Assembly: GCF_964355755.1 (NCBI RefSeq)
Contig: NC_092680.1
Span: forward strand, 8,843,001-8,907,000
Reading direction: 5' to 3'
Length of the DNA: 64,000 nt
Source of the DNA: Antedon mediterranea
Taxonomy: Eukaryota; Echinodermata; Crinoidea; Comatulida; Antedonidae
A program made the translations under genes and the position numbers. This document shows positions 48,337-59,297 of the stretch, piece after piece. Under the pieces are notes generated by a model that was not told the DNA's origin, searched no databases, and worked only from the letters and a program-made list of their open reading frames with translations. Position 1 is the stretch's first letter. Each line of letters opens with the position of its first letter.

Positions 48337-49833
48337 CCTAACATTCATAAAAATTAATTGAATATAATAATAATTTATTTGGAAGCTACACTTTGAAACA
48401 CTGGCACACTTCTTGAATGAAGATGCATCCAGAGTAAGTAAAATAAAAGTTAGAGAAAAAAAAAAAGATTTAACAATAGGCCTATTTACAGTACAAGGTA
48501 AAAACGTTACTTTTGACAAGTACGCTTTGTCTTCATTGAATGGAAAGAATATTTTCATTCTTTGAAATTCAATTCAGTCAAACTCAATGAATTAAATACA
48601 TACCACTGGATCCGCCTCTGTATATACAAAAAAATAAAGTGGATGACCAAAAGGTGAATGAATATGCACTTTTTCGCATTTAAATTAATTATGTAATTTT
48701 GAAATGTTTCTATAAACAGCGAAGCGGAATCATTGAACTTGAACAAATCTTAATTGAATTAATCAAATTAATTAAGTTACAGAAATACATTAAAAAAACA
48801 TCTCTAAACTCACATGCACATAGAAGCATTTCTTGTTTAACTTTGTCGAGCACCTCTGAACAATATATTATGGATACCGACGCTATATAAGTATGATTGA
48901 TTGAACGATCTACTTTCAACATCTCATATCATATTAAATATATAAATTAAATTATTTAAAAACTTATAGCATTAATTTAAATTCAATGGATAAATTAAGA
49001 AAATATATTAAATATTATGAAAGACAATTTAGAAGGAAACTAAAATAATTAAAAAAATAACTTATAAATAAATCAAAACTAAATATGATAGAAACAATTT
49101 AAAAAGCAATATATACATAATACAATCAAACATTAAAATTATTGGATAATCAAAATCTAACCGTTTAAAAAATAATTTACCCTAATGAAAATATATTAAA
49201 TATTATATTAACATATATTCTGTATAAAAATACTACCCCAATGAATATAAACTCTTGTGTCCAACAAATATGTGAAATGGACAGAAATATATTTTGCAAA
49301 GAAAATTTGCGATACTGCAATTTAATTTTGCGCATTCATTTTTGTTATACACAGTGACCAACCACACGCGTGACAAGAGGCTGTTCAATCAACCTGTAGT
49401 GTGGGCCATCTATAATTGTCCTACACTGCGTCCAAAATTGGAGCTCTGTCTTTTTGATTGGTTTAGGTCTTGGCCTAGCCTCTCGCTAAAATTAGGTGTG
49501 TTATAAAACAAATAATAATATATTTTATATTCGTGCAATGAAACATAATTTCATTCGGTTGAAAGATAAAAATTGGTTATATTTTCACAAGAAGCCTTCT
49601 TCTTTCATCTCATAAAATTATTTGTACCATCACATTTGACTCATAAACATTTCTTATCTTTATGCCGTGTTTGAAATTAAAAGGACACCTGAATAACTAA
49701 TAATTTCAATACATTTGATCAGAATTTCTAACTAGGATAACTTAGTTAAAATGCTACTATACTATATGAGCCAACTTTATAAATCTTTCAACAAAGGAAG
49801 CCATTATGCTTACACCAGACTTAATATTTTGCT
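48337..49833. other. Very AT-rich non-coding stretch
   Basis: No gene recognised. The final several hundred bases would include the 3' untranslated region of the NCKX gene on the minus strand. No clear AATAAA was picked out for it. Confidence 0.4.
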
Positions 49834-50074
49834 TTATACTGGACATTGAAGTTTGTTGTACTCGAACAAAAGAGCAAATGTAAGAAAAACACAGTACATA
49901 AGGAACATACAACTTCCAAGTACTTTCGTCATTCGCCATTTAGATACGATGATGACAATTGTGACAAAAATAAGCATAGCAAAGAGGAGCAAGATGGAGC
50001 AGAACAGATTCTTGCTGAACACAGGAGCTGCACTGTTGTAGATTATGTTATATAACAACCATGGAAATGGTAAC
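49834..50074 (-). CDS. SLC24A: NCKX terminal coding exon
   Basis: After a TCTCCTAG acceptor the exon supplies the last base of a glycine codon, then [13 protein letters not shown]. Two membrane helices follow (about [20 protein letters not shown] and [20 protein letters not shown]) separated by the family motif SKWRM, ending EYNKLQCPV and TAA at 49834-49836. The LP-x-PWLLY start and the CPV ending match the C-termini of known NCKX proteins. Confidence 0.95.
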
Positions 50075-53000
50075 CTAGGAGATAATAATCAATACATTAT
50101 TAGAATTTGTTATAGTCAGAATATGTGGTTAACAAATCACACTGAAATACATTGAATTCATCAATATCTTTAAATAACACGGTACAAAGTACCGTAATAT
50201 CTGTATAATACAGTAGAATAGAACTTCTATTAAGGGGACACTTTAGGATCTAAGTGTCTATTTGACCAATGACCATAAGGGACTTGACAGTTAGACACAT
50301 AATTTTGTAAGAACTTTCTTAAATTATAAATTAGGTTAGTTAGAACTGAACAAATTTAATCAAACAATCAGTGAATGCTTACCCTACTGTTATATCAAAA
50401 ATGTTACTACCAACCGAACTTGAGACAGCCATGTCCCCTAAGCCCTTCCTGGCAACTATCACACTGGTTATCAAGTCAGGAATACTCGTACCAGCTGCTA
50501 TAAATGTCAAACCCATAACCTAATCATAAAGAATCACAATTTATTAAACTATCCACATCTAAAACACTATTAATGATTACAGTAGAGCACTACACTACAT
50601 CTTTGACTGCATCCTTCATTTTACTACAGCACTTATTAAACTGCATCCCTCATTTCACTACAGCACTTATTATTAAACTGCATCCCTCATTTTACTACAG
50701 CACTTATTAAACTGCATCCATCATTTTACTACAGCACTTATTAAACTGCATCCCTCATTTCACTACAGCACTTATTATTAAACTGCATCCCTCATTTTAC
50801 TACAGCACTATTAAACTGCATCCCTCATTTTACTACAGCACTTATTAAACTGCATCCCTCATTTTACTACAGCACTATTAAACTGCATCCCTCATTTTAC
50901 TACAGCACTTATTAAACTGCATCCCTCATTTCACTACAGCACTTATTATTAAACTGCATCCCTCATTTTACTACAGCACTTATTAAACTGCATCCATCAT
51001 TTTACTACAGCACTTATTAAACTGCATCCCTCATTTCACTACAGCACTTATTATTAAACTGCATCCCTCATTTTACTACAGCACTATTAAACTGCATCCC
51101 TTATTTTACTACAGCACTTGTTAAACTGCATCCCTCATTTTACTACAGCACTTATTAAACTGCATCCCTCATTTTACTACAGCACTATTAAACTGCATCC
51201 CTCATTTTACTACAGCACTATTAAACTGCATCCCTCATTTTACTACAGCAGTATTAAACTGCATCCCTTATTTTACTACATCACTTATTAAACTGCATTC
51301 CTCATTTTACTACAGCACTTATTAAACTGCATCCCTCATTTTCCTACAGCACTATTAAACTGCATCCCTCATTTTACTACAGCACTATTAAACTGCATCC
51401 CTTATTTTACTACAGTCCTTGTTAAACTGCATCCCTTATTTTAATTACTACAGCACTTATTAAACTGCATCCCTTATTTTACTACAGCACTTTTTATAAT
51501 TGCATAGCTCTCACTCCACTGCATGCCTTATTTAACTGCACAGCCTTTAATTCCACTACAGGACTTATTTTATTGCAGTCCTTATTTCACCACACGACTT
51601 ATTTGATTGTCGCCCTTATTTCACCACAGGACTTATTTGACTGCAGCCCTTTTTTCACCACAGGACTTATTTGATTGCAGCCCTTATTTCACAATACAGT
51701 AGGACTTATTTGATTGTAGCCCTTATTTCACCACAGGACTTATTTGGCTGTATCCCTTATTTCACCACAGGACTTATTTGATTGCAGCCCTTATTTGACT
51801 GCAGCCTTTATTTCACTAAAGCAGTTACAGGGAGATTTCTTAGTAAGTTTTTTTTTAAAAACCTAGTAGTAGTAGTGATATAACTCAAGGATGTGAACCC
51901 TGAATTTAAATAAGCAGGCTACCGACAAGGACTACTATACTCAATCAATATTGATTCAACTTTACTTATTAAATCAGCCAAGCATTAAATTATAGCAAAG
52001 TAATTCCAATAAATCTGCTATAACGATCGTTGAAACAATCAATCAATCCATACATTGATCCATAAAAGACAGATCGGAGAAACAGGCAAGCAATTAATCA
52101 ATTCTGATTCTGAAAACTGGTGGAACTCAGGGTCTGTTTCTGCTGCATATCGCTGAATAAACCGATTATTTCAAAAATGTAATTTTTATATTAACCGTTT
52201 AAATCACTATGTGGTCGTTAACAAAATCGTTACAATTACCCAAAATGCAATTGGTCTTGGCGGTTAATTTAAACGTTACTGCAGTGCAGTTGACTCAAGG
52301 TCAGCAGCTGTCAATCAATTTTAACTGGTTATTTTGCGCTGCCTTTTATTTAACTGGTTACCACAAAACTGTCCTGTTTCTGCTCCAAGAAAATGAACTT
52401 AATTTATTCACACCGTTTTCAACCGGTTATTTTTATGCAGCAGAAACAGGCCCTCAGACTCTGTTTGGTGAAACTTTTACAATAACAATTTTAATACAAT
52501 TCAATCTGGAGAACCGTATTGTGGTAAAAAGGGGGAACTATCTTAGGGCACAAATAATGGATTTACCCCTGAAAGATGAAAGTTTACCAAAATCTTGAGA
52601 TGTTTTAATGAGAACAACAAACCATATAACATATTTCCACTGGTCTAAAGAGTAATGTACACATCCAAACAGGTATTAACAATAGAGGTGACAAAAAAGA
52701 TAAAAAACTTACAGGTTCGGGTATGCCAAATGTTTCGCCAACTTCAGTTGCCCACCAAACCATTAGGTATGAGTAACACGCGATAAAAATCAATGATACA
52801 GAAAAGCTCAACACAAAAAACTTTTTTCTTTCCTATTTAAAAGAAAAACAAATGTTAGTGAAATCAGAAAAGCGGAAAATGAAATGATGTATGAAATAAG
52901 GTATTGGCAGCATCCTTTTGGTTGTCGAAAATACTATAATATAATCGAATTCACTAACAATTATTTAATCTCTTGATGAGATATACTAATCAATGAACTG

Positions 53001-56000
53001 AGTGTATGATACAATGACTTATGATCCATTGTCATCCACAGCAATTAAAACAAAGGTTAACGAGGGAGAAGAAATTACGTCTTGCTTCATTTCATAAACT
53101 ATTGTGATGAAATGACTTGTAATAATTAATAACCATTAGAAACTGTTTGTTGCACCTTTTAGTTTGATAGACAATCACCTTTGGCTTTTACACGCCGACT
53201 ACAACTTAAGATTCCTACTGCACATCTGCAACAAGATATTCCTAAAAACGCTATATATTTTCAACTGATCAAATACATATCAGGGACTTTACGCATCAGT
53301 ATAGGAGGCAGGTGAACAGAGCATCTTACATTGGACAGGGGTTGGCTGTAGTGTTAAATGTATTGCCATTTGGTTCATGGGAAATTGTACCTTAAATAGG
53401 GGTGTTCCTTGATAGGTTGTAGTGTTAAAATAGTGTAGTGTTAATATTTCCCTTTGTCTGTTTCATAGATATAATAAAGTACAGGGATAATAATTTCTTA
53501 AGTGTGTCTGAATAGGGTGTGCCCTGTATTACAAAAATTATTATAAAAATGATGATGAAATATTTGAACAATAATGATTTAACTCCAAAATAGCACAATA
53601 AAACAAATGAAAACTATTAAGGGATTTGACTTTATAGAACTTTTTCAACTAAATACAACATGGTCTACTTACCGGTCTTCTTACATCTGGTATTGTTAGC
53701 CACATAGGTATAACCAGAGGCGCTAACAGCAGATACGTGACACGTTTACGAGCTGTTTTGGGCCAGCTAATATCCAACGGTTCTTCCTCTTCTTCAAGAT
53801 CCTAGTTCCAAAATTCAATATTCAATTTAGTTTGTCCGAATGTTCAAATGCAAAATGAGTACATTTCAATGACATTAAACATATGTTAAGACAAAACAGT
53901 ATATACTATACAACAGGTATTATTAAAACTCTCTAAAATACAAATACATCTAAAAATGCTAATTTAGTCAAATGCAGCGATATAGGCCTAAGTTAAAAGA
54001 ATTATAATGGTTCACCATTTTAGCAACCTGATAGATAATAATAAAAAAAAAACATTACTAAAATAGATGTGCACTAACTACCTGAAATACATATGATTCA
54101 TGTAGTTGACAGATACATTAATGATACTTTCTTTGGCATTAATCAGAAATAACTTAAATATTAGAATGAATATTGGTTTCAAATCTGAATAATTACATGA
54201 AGATATATTATATCATTACACAGGTAATATTATCTATAAGATTCTATGACAATTTCATAGCAAAAATGCGTAAAATTATTTATTATCAATTTTGTCAAGT
54301 AGTTCAAACTAATGAGGGAGAAAAAGTCTAGATGTGCACCATTTAAAATCCATTTATTAAATTATTTGCTAATAATTTGCAACGTTTAATTCAAATTGTG
54401 CATTTGAATTGATAAAAATTAACATTTACTTTAAAAACCAATTTGATCGATCTTCAACACCTGTGATGACAGTGAGAAGAAGCTGACACATTTTGTAATT
54501 TCTCAGGTGAAAAATTATGTCTTTTTTATCAGGTAATAAATTGTTCTGCTAAAATGTTATTTCCTATACATTGCATTCTGAAATGCTTTTAAAACTTGTG
54601 AATTCATTATAAAGTCTAATAAAATGCAAGCGAATTTGTAAATTCAGTATAAAACGTTTTGAAAAGTAATATTTTATTTTCCGGTTGTTCACTCTTGAAT
54701 TAGTTATATTTTAGAATTCTTATGAATAAATAAAAATAAAGTTATTTGCAAAACACAAGACAATATTCTCACATTTTCACTCTGTATCCTGTCAGGATTG
54801 TCTGCGTTGGTAGAATTACCATTCATAAAACCATTATCAAAGTTGGTTTCTGATATACCGTGATTCACCGCACCATTTACATCCACGTTTGGTAGCTGAG
54901 TGGTTGAATTAGTAGTTGTAGAAATAGTCATCTGGTCAACCTGATTTTCTGTACACATCTGATTCTGTTCTGTAGTTACAAAATAAGTGAGTGAAGTGTG
55001 GCTTGTATTTACACTGTTTGTAGAGTTTATCCTATTTGATGATACTGGTTTGCTATTGACCGGTGACTTTGCGATAGCACTCATTTTTTCTGCTTTTTGT
55101 TCAACATTTGCTGAAAGAACAATTTTGTTAGCATTTATGACTTTTTTAATGTTTAGAATACATAATAGAAACCACCATTTAGAATTCAATCAAGTCTGAA
55201 TTATAATTGGATATCATGTATTAATCAAGGAATCAATAACAAGTTTATTGCTATACAAAATATTAACAAAAAATGACCGTAATTATTTTAATAAACGTCC
55301 CAGGGCATTTATTGTTCAGGAGGGTTTTTAGAGGAGCGTTCATTCAAAGGAGGCGCTTATTATTATTTTGTTGTTGTAATATGGTAACATGTATAATTGA
55401 AATAAATTCTCCCTAAATAAGAAATACAACACAATCAATATCAAGTAGTGATAAAATACAGTAAAAATTCTATCAAAATTCTTGGTCAATTGTAGATCAT
55501 TGAAGTCAATGAATTCTACTACAAATAGAATTATATAGTATATGTGTGTATTCATTCACTCTATGTCTTATAAGATGTATTTAAGCAATGCGTCCTCAGT
55601 ATTGATTAATTTAGTATTAAAAAAACATATAGATCGATTAAAGTTCAAAACTAAAATAATCAATAAATTATACAACATGACAACACTGAAGGAAAGTTAA
55701 TCCAAATCAGCTGCTATGTTATGTATTAAAATGCCTAGAGGAAACAATACAAAATGGATTATAAAAATGAATTAAAATTTGCGAACATTTTAATTCATGT
55801 AATTCATCATAAATACAATAAAGCACCTTGTATAGGAAAATAAATGGGCTCATCTTTCAGTGCCTACAAGCAATCTGATAAATTACACTGTAGCTTATAT
55901 TTCAATCTATCTATTATATAGTTTGTAAACAAATTATACAAGGTTAATGAATGGATTATACTGTATGATATATTAATGAGATTAAATTGAAAAACATCAA

Positions 56001-56329
56001 GAAACGTTAAATAAATTTGCTTAATATTATACTAGTTGCCATCAATCATTAAATCAAACATTGCTATTTCTTTAATCTTTTTGATCATTTTTATTGATTC
56101 CTTAAAAAAAAAATCAGATGCAAAATATAAATCAGACTAGCTACTTTTTTTAGCAAATGACAGTATGATAATGATATGTAAATGAAAATTACAACTTGTT
56201 GTACTTACAATCGCTGAGAGGATCTAGCGTATGGATCATTAACTGTAAGGCACCATGTCTATAGAGTGGTCCAGCACACAACATAGGCATACTTCTTGTT
56301 CTTCCATTATGACCATTTACCCCATTAAC
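49834..56329 (-). CDS. SLC24A: K+-dependent Na+/Ca2+ exchanger (NCKX), six 3' coding exons
   Basis: This gene encodes a plasma-membrane antiporter that exports Ca2+ together with K+ in exchange for Na+. In transcript order the exons are 56329-56209, 55110-54773, 53801-53673, 52832-52713, 50519-50383 and 50074-49834. All junctions are GT-AG and all phases agree, giving 361 continuous residues. They cover the large cytoplasmic loop ([15 protein letters not shown]; a Ser/Thr/Asn-rich segment; an acidic DLEEEEEP run), the re-entry into membrane ([28 protein letters not shown]), [20 protein letters not shown], the alpha-2 repeat ([12 protein letters not shown] and [10 protein letters not shown]), and the last membrane helices ending LQCPV. 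The alpha-1 repeat and N-terminus are not recognised before base 64000, so the gene is partial in this window. Which NCKX paralogue it is cannot be decided, though similarity to NCKX1/2 is high. Confidence 0.97.
50383..50519 (-). CDS. SLC24A: NCKX exon with the alpha-2 repeat
   Basis: The exon encodes [20 protein letters not shown], then [18 protein letters not shown] and [14 protein letters not shown] and SSVGSNIFD form half of the ion-binding site. In NCKX2 the Asp in the first motif is a Ca2+ ligand and the Asp in the second confers K+ dependence (family knowledge); both are present. The acceptor is TTATGATTAG and the donor GTAAGC; the length of 137 bp leaves phase 2. Confidence 0.95.
50591..51830. 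repeat. 34-bp tandem array in an NCKX intron, with a diverged tail
   Basis: From 50591 to about 51500 the unit is TTAAACTGCATCCCTCATTT followed by TACTACAGCACTTA. Length variants of about 31, 34 and 37 bp arise from ACTATTAAAC, ACTTATTAAAC and ACTTATTATTAAAC junctions. From about 51500 to 51830 a related unit (CCTTATTTCACCACAGGACT plus TATTTGATTGCAG) continues with more divergence. Ordered successions of the length variants recur, a sign of multi-unit duplication. The repeats contain CTACAG/CCACAG words resembling 3' splice sites, placed between real exons. Confidence 0.92.
52130..52453. mobile_element. 324-bp MITE-like element in an NCKX intron
   Basis: The ends GGGTCTGTTTCTGCTGCAT and ATGCAGCAGAAACAGGCCC are inverted repeats, bordered by TCA at 52127-52129 and 52454-52456 (possible 3-bp duplication). 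The inside carries repeated AACCGTTT/AACCGGTTAT and TTAACTGGTTA words and another CCTGTTTCTGCTCC. A 129-codon frame overlaps it but starts and ends within repeat sequence. It shares termini with fragments at 9797, 25630, 29271 and 41580. Confidence 0.78.
52713..52832 (-). CDS. SLC24A: NCKX exon: SYLMVWW helix
   Basis: Forty codons in phase 0 on both sides read [20 protein letters not shown], then [20 protein letters not shown]. The latter part is highly characteristic of NCKX exchangers just before the alpha-2 repeat. Donor GTAAGT is at 52712-52707 and the acceptor is TTTAAATAG. Confidence 0.95.
53340..53525. repeat. Degenerate fragment related to the 103-bp hairpin satellite
   Basis: It contains TTAAATAGGGGTGTTCCTTG, a repeated TAGTGTTAAAT, and AGGGTGTGCCCTGTATTA. 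A similar segment recurs at 57320-57440. It lies in an NCKX intron. Confidence 0.4.
53673..53801 (-). CDS. SLC24A: NCKX exon: acidic run and loop-to-membrane transition
   Basis: Forty-three codons in phase 0 begin [20 protein letters not shown], run through [18 protein letters not shown] and end DVRRP. The acidic stretch before S-W-P and the LTxPDVR-(R/K)-P ending are typical of the C-terminal end of the NCKX cytoplasmic loop. Donor GTAAGT, acceptor GGAACTAG. Confidence 0.95.
54773..55110 (-). CDS. SLC24A: NCKX exon: variable cytoplasmic loop
   Basis: The exon of 338 bp starts with two bases that complete a serine codon and adds 112 codons rich in Asn, Ser and Thr (for example [12 protein letters not shown] and [10 protein letters not shown]), ending NPDRIQSEN. 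The acceptor is TTGTTCTTTCAG and the donor GTGAGA. Low conservation is expected for this loop; identification rests on exact phase agreement with both neighbours and its position. A plus-strand frame across it is a shadow. Confidence 0.85.
56209..56329 (-). CDS. SLC24A: NCKX exon: start of the cytoplasmic loop
   Basis: Forty codons plus one base: [20 protein letters not shown], then [20 protein letters not shown]. The QLMIHT-(I/L)-DPL motif is a family marker at the start of the NCKX loop. The acceptor is ATATTTCTAAG and the donor GTAAGT. The next exon upstream was not found in the remaining 7.6 kb. Confidence 0.9.
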
Positions 56330-56466
56330 CTTAGAAATATAATCAAACATCATCATGTTTATCATCATATACTGTACAACGCAATTATAACTAAAAGAAA
56401 ACCCGCCAAAGAGCGGATATCATTCTCCCACACCCCTTCCATGACAGTTTTCAAATGTAGTTTAAT

Positions 56467-56657
56467 TCCCAGTACATTTTGGTCATTTTCATAATCCATT
56501 TCTCTCCCAAAAAATTTTCTCGGAGGTGATTCAAATAATTTTAAACATTCCAAGTACATTGTGGTCATTTTCATACTCCATTTCTCCCACGAACACTTTC
56601 CCTCTGATGCTTCTAATAATTTCAAACCTTCCCAGTACAAGTCGATCATTTTGATAC
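56467..56657. repeat. Diverged ~82-bp tandem repeat (about 2.3 copies)
   Basis: CCAGTACATTTTGGTCATTT at 56469 is followed by similar blocks at 56550 and 56632, each leading into ATA(A/C)TCCATTTCTC or TTTGATAC. Minus-strand open frames through it are repeat-derived. Confidence 0.65.
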
Positions 56658-57299
56658 TGTATCGTAAACATGTGTAAAATTCTGAAAAGAATTATTACTT
56701 TAAAAAATTTAGTATAACAAAATAATAGTAGTATAGTATAACTATAAAACATATAAACACAACAGGTGTATAGTATAAAGCTACAATATATCAAATGTAT
56801 TGAGTATCAATTATTTATTTAATTTTTAAGCTCAAAATCAATATTTTTAAACATTCATAGTCTTGATAACATGTAACCATTTGACCCACGCATGTTACTT
56901 TGCCAATTATTGTAATCGCTTCGGTATCCAGTTTTCCAGTTTACATTACAAACTACTCAATAAAAATATGTTTAATTCTGATACGTTGTATTAACGTACT
57001 CAATAAATCATGGTTTCCAATTAACTGTACGTTAACACAATTTTTCATGTGATGTGTTGACAAAGTCGAACATTTTAAATGCAAAACATATGCGTTCCAT
57101 AGATTAGAACTATTTTTTACAAGTAATCATATATATGCTATACTGTAAATAATGCAATAACTAATAACAAAATGAGGTACAGCTAAATTACACTACAATC
57201 ATAATAGTAGTAGTAGTTATTATAATAGTAGTTTGTTTAACTTTTTCCTTTTTTAATTTGATCACCAAGACAATTATTCCATAAATATTAAACCTTAAA

Positions 57300-57440
57300 A
57301 AAGACAACCCACCAAAGTGGCCCCTTGTACAAAGTAGTCCATTCCAGATGAATAGGGGTTTCCTCCTCTGTATATAGGGGTTGCCTATAGTGTTAAATAC
57401 ATTACCCCTGTGTACCCTTAATAGGTGTCTCCTGAATAAA
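57300..57440. repeat. Dispersed fragments of the 103-bp satellite family
   Basis: Pieces such as GGTTTCCTCCTCTGTATATA, ATAGGGGTT, and CCTTAATAGGTGTCTCCTGA match segments of the 58-60 kb unit. Confidence 0.5.
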
Positions 57441-58114
57441 AGGAGTTCTAATGTACTAATTATAATAACAAATATTTTTCATGAGAAATACAGTATTGAT
57501 GTTTTGAGTCGAAAATCTGTCATATTGCACTTAAAGAATTGTGAACAGAGTTTAGGGCATACGCTATGTAATAGTAAAGTAGACATCCCGTAATGTTAAT
57601 TGTCGTAATCCAGCGATTCCGGTACTGATGCGTGAAATCCTATTATTATATACAGTAGGTTTCTTTAGGTTTCAAATTTTAATAAGTTCTTACATTATAG
57701 TATAAAAAATTAATCATTGTGATATGTCAACTAAATTGCTATGTTATAATTTTGATTAAATGCACTGCTTGACCTGGCACTTTAATGAGATTTTGTAAGT
57801 GAGTGATTAATTAATATTACCGAGGAGGACAGCATAATAGCATAGCAACATTATTTATAATATTATCAATATCATCAATATCAGAGAGTAAACGTGCACA
57901 TTTGTGCACACCTACTGTATGTGACCAGGCAGTCACATCATTAATGTCTTTTTAATGTAATTAATTAGTGTTACAACCTAAACACCACTTGCAAATTGCT
58001 CATTGTGATTCATATTATTACTGTTCAATGTCTCCAGCAAACAACCATTGTTAATGCAATTTAAACAACTTAATTAATTCAATTTTCAGTACAGTATATT
58101 AAGAGACATATTTA

Positions 58115-58512
58115 AGACCCAACAAAGTGTCCCCTTAATAGGGGTGTCTCCTGAATGGCGGTATACAGTAAAAAACCCCTATTAAGGAGACACTTTGTTG
58201 GGTGCCAAAGGTGTTTCCTGTCTCCTGAATGGCGGTATACAGTAAAACACCTATTATGGGACACCTTTGGGACCCAACAAAGTGTCTCCTTAATAGGGGT
58301 ATCTCCTGTCTCCTGAATGGCGGTATACAGTAAAACACCTATTATGGGACACCTTTGGGATCCCAACAAAGTGTACCCTTAATAGGAGTGTCTCCTGAAT
58401 GGCGGTATACAGTATAACCCCTATTAAGGGACACCTTTGGCACCCAACAAAGTGTACCCTTAATAGGGATGTATGCAGTAAATAGGAGGGATGTCTCTTG
58501 AATGGCGGTACA
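58115..58512. repeat. Hairpin satellite, first block (older, variable units)
   Basis: About four units of roughly 75-90 bp carry AAAGTGTCCCCTTAATAGGG, GTCTCCTGAATGGCGGTATA and CCCCTATTAAGGAGACACTT in alternating order. They lack most of the TATGCAGTATATAGGAGG segment that the later block has, and vary between CCTATTATGGGACACC and CCTATTAAGGGACACC. The GTGTCCCCTTAATAGGGG and CCCCTATTAAGGGACAC halves are inverted repeats. Confidence 0.85.
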
Positions 58513-59297
58513 GGGATGTCACCAGCTTTTTGGAGTGCCGGTCGGAAAATTTCCCAGGTTTCTCCCCCCCCCCCCCCGGGGTTTGTCGTTATTTTAGCGA
58601 AACATAAAGAATTATGAAAATAAATAACAACAAATTGCGTCAGGTCTAGGCCTAACCTTGTACCACCGGGGAGTCGCCGTTATTATTCGCGAAAACAAAA
58701 AAACGCTTACGAAATGAATAGCAATAGATCGCGTCAGGCTTAGGCCTAGCCTTGTAGACACTACGACCACTAGGCCTAGCCAAGGCTTAGATAGATGCCC
58801 CAAAATCTGAATTCCACAAAAACAGGCGCTTCCTTATTTAGGCCTAATCCCTAATCAAATACTGTAGATAAATTATTAGCCTAGACCTTACTACTTGTTG
58901 CTCGATATAATGTTCGTGTTCTTTTGCGCGAGAGTTTTTTAGCGTATTCGCGAATTCCGGATTTTTTGTTTCACAACTGTGCGGCAAGCATGTAGTGCAT
59001 GGCCGGCAAGAACAGACACGTGTTTATGGGTTAACTGAAGTTCAGCAACCTGAAGTTATCCCAGGGACGTGTAATTATTGTACCATGCTCGGCGATCATA
59101 AACGAACGAACTTGCCCGGTCTCACTGAACCATGCGCATGTTTTTTTATTTTTTTTAATAGTTCGTAGAGTACAAAAATGTAAAACTAGTTTTTTAATTA
59201 CTGCGTACTTGTTTGTATTTTTAATCTGTGCAAAATAAAACGCTTGAATGGTCGCTATGTGAACTTTAAACTTGTAGTTGTACACTGTGCTGTGTAG
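58513..59297. other. GC-richer segment interrupting the satellite
   Basis: This non-satellite insert has a long C run (about 58563-58578), a direct repeat of GCGTCAGG followed by TAGGCCTA(A/G)CCTTGTA (about 58637 and 58731), and CpG-containing words (GCGCGAGAG, ATTCGCGAATTC) near 58926-58956. No coding sequence is recognised. It resembles a promoter-like or mobile insertion between two parts of the array; the ends show no clear target duplication. Confidence 0.5.

Noticed and set aside
52209-52598. 129-codon plus-strand frame in an NCKX intron
   Set aside because: It lies mostly within an inverted-repeat MITE-like element, is antisense to the host gene and shows no domain.
56365-56649. 94-codon minus-strand frame just upstream of an NCKX exon
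   Set aside because: It translates an 82-bp diverged tandem repeat and lacks an acceptor or donor consistent with the gene.
58112-58369. 85-codon minus-strand frame with repeated LLYTAIQET peptides
   Set aside because: It is a translation of the hairpin satellite, as is the frame at 60530-60802.
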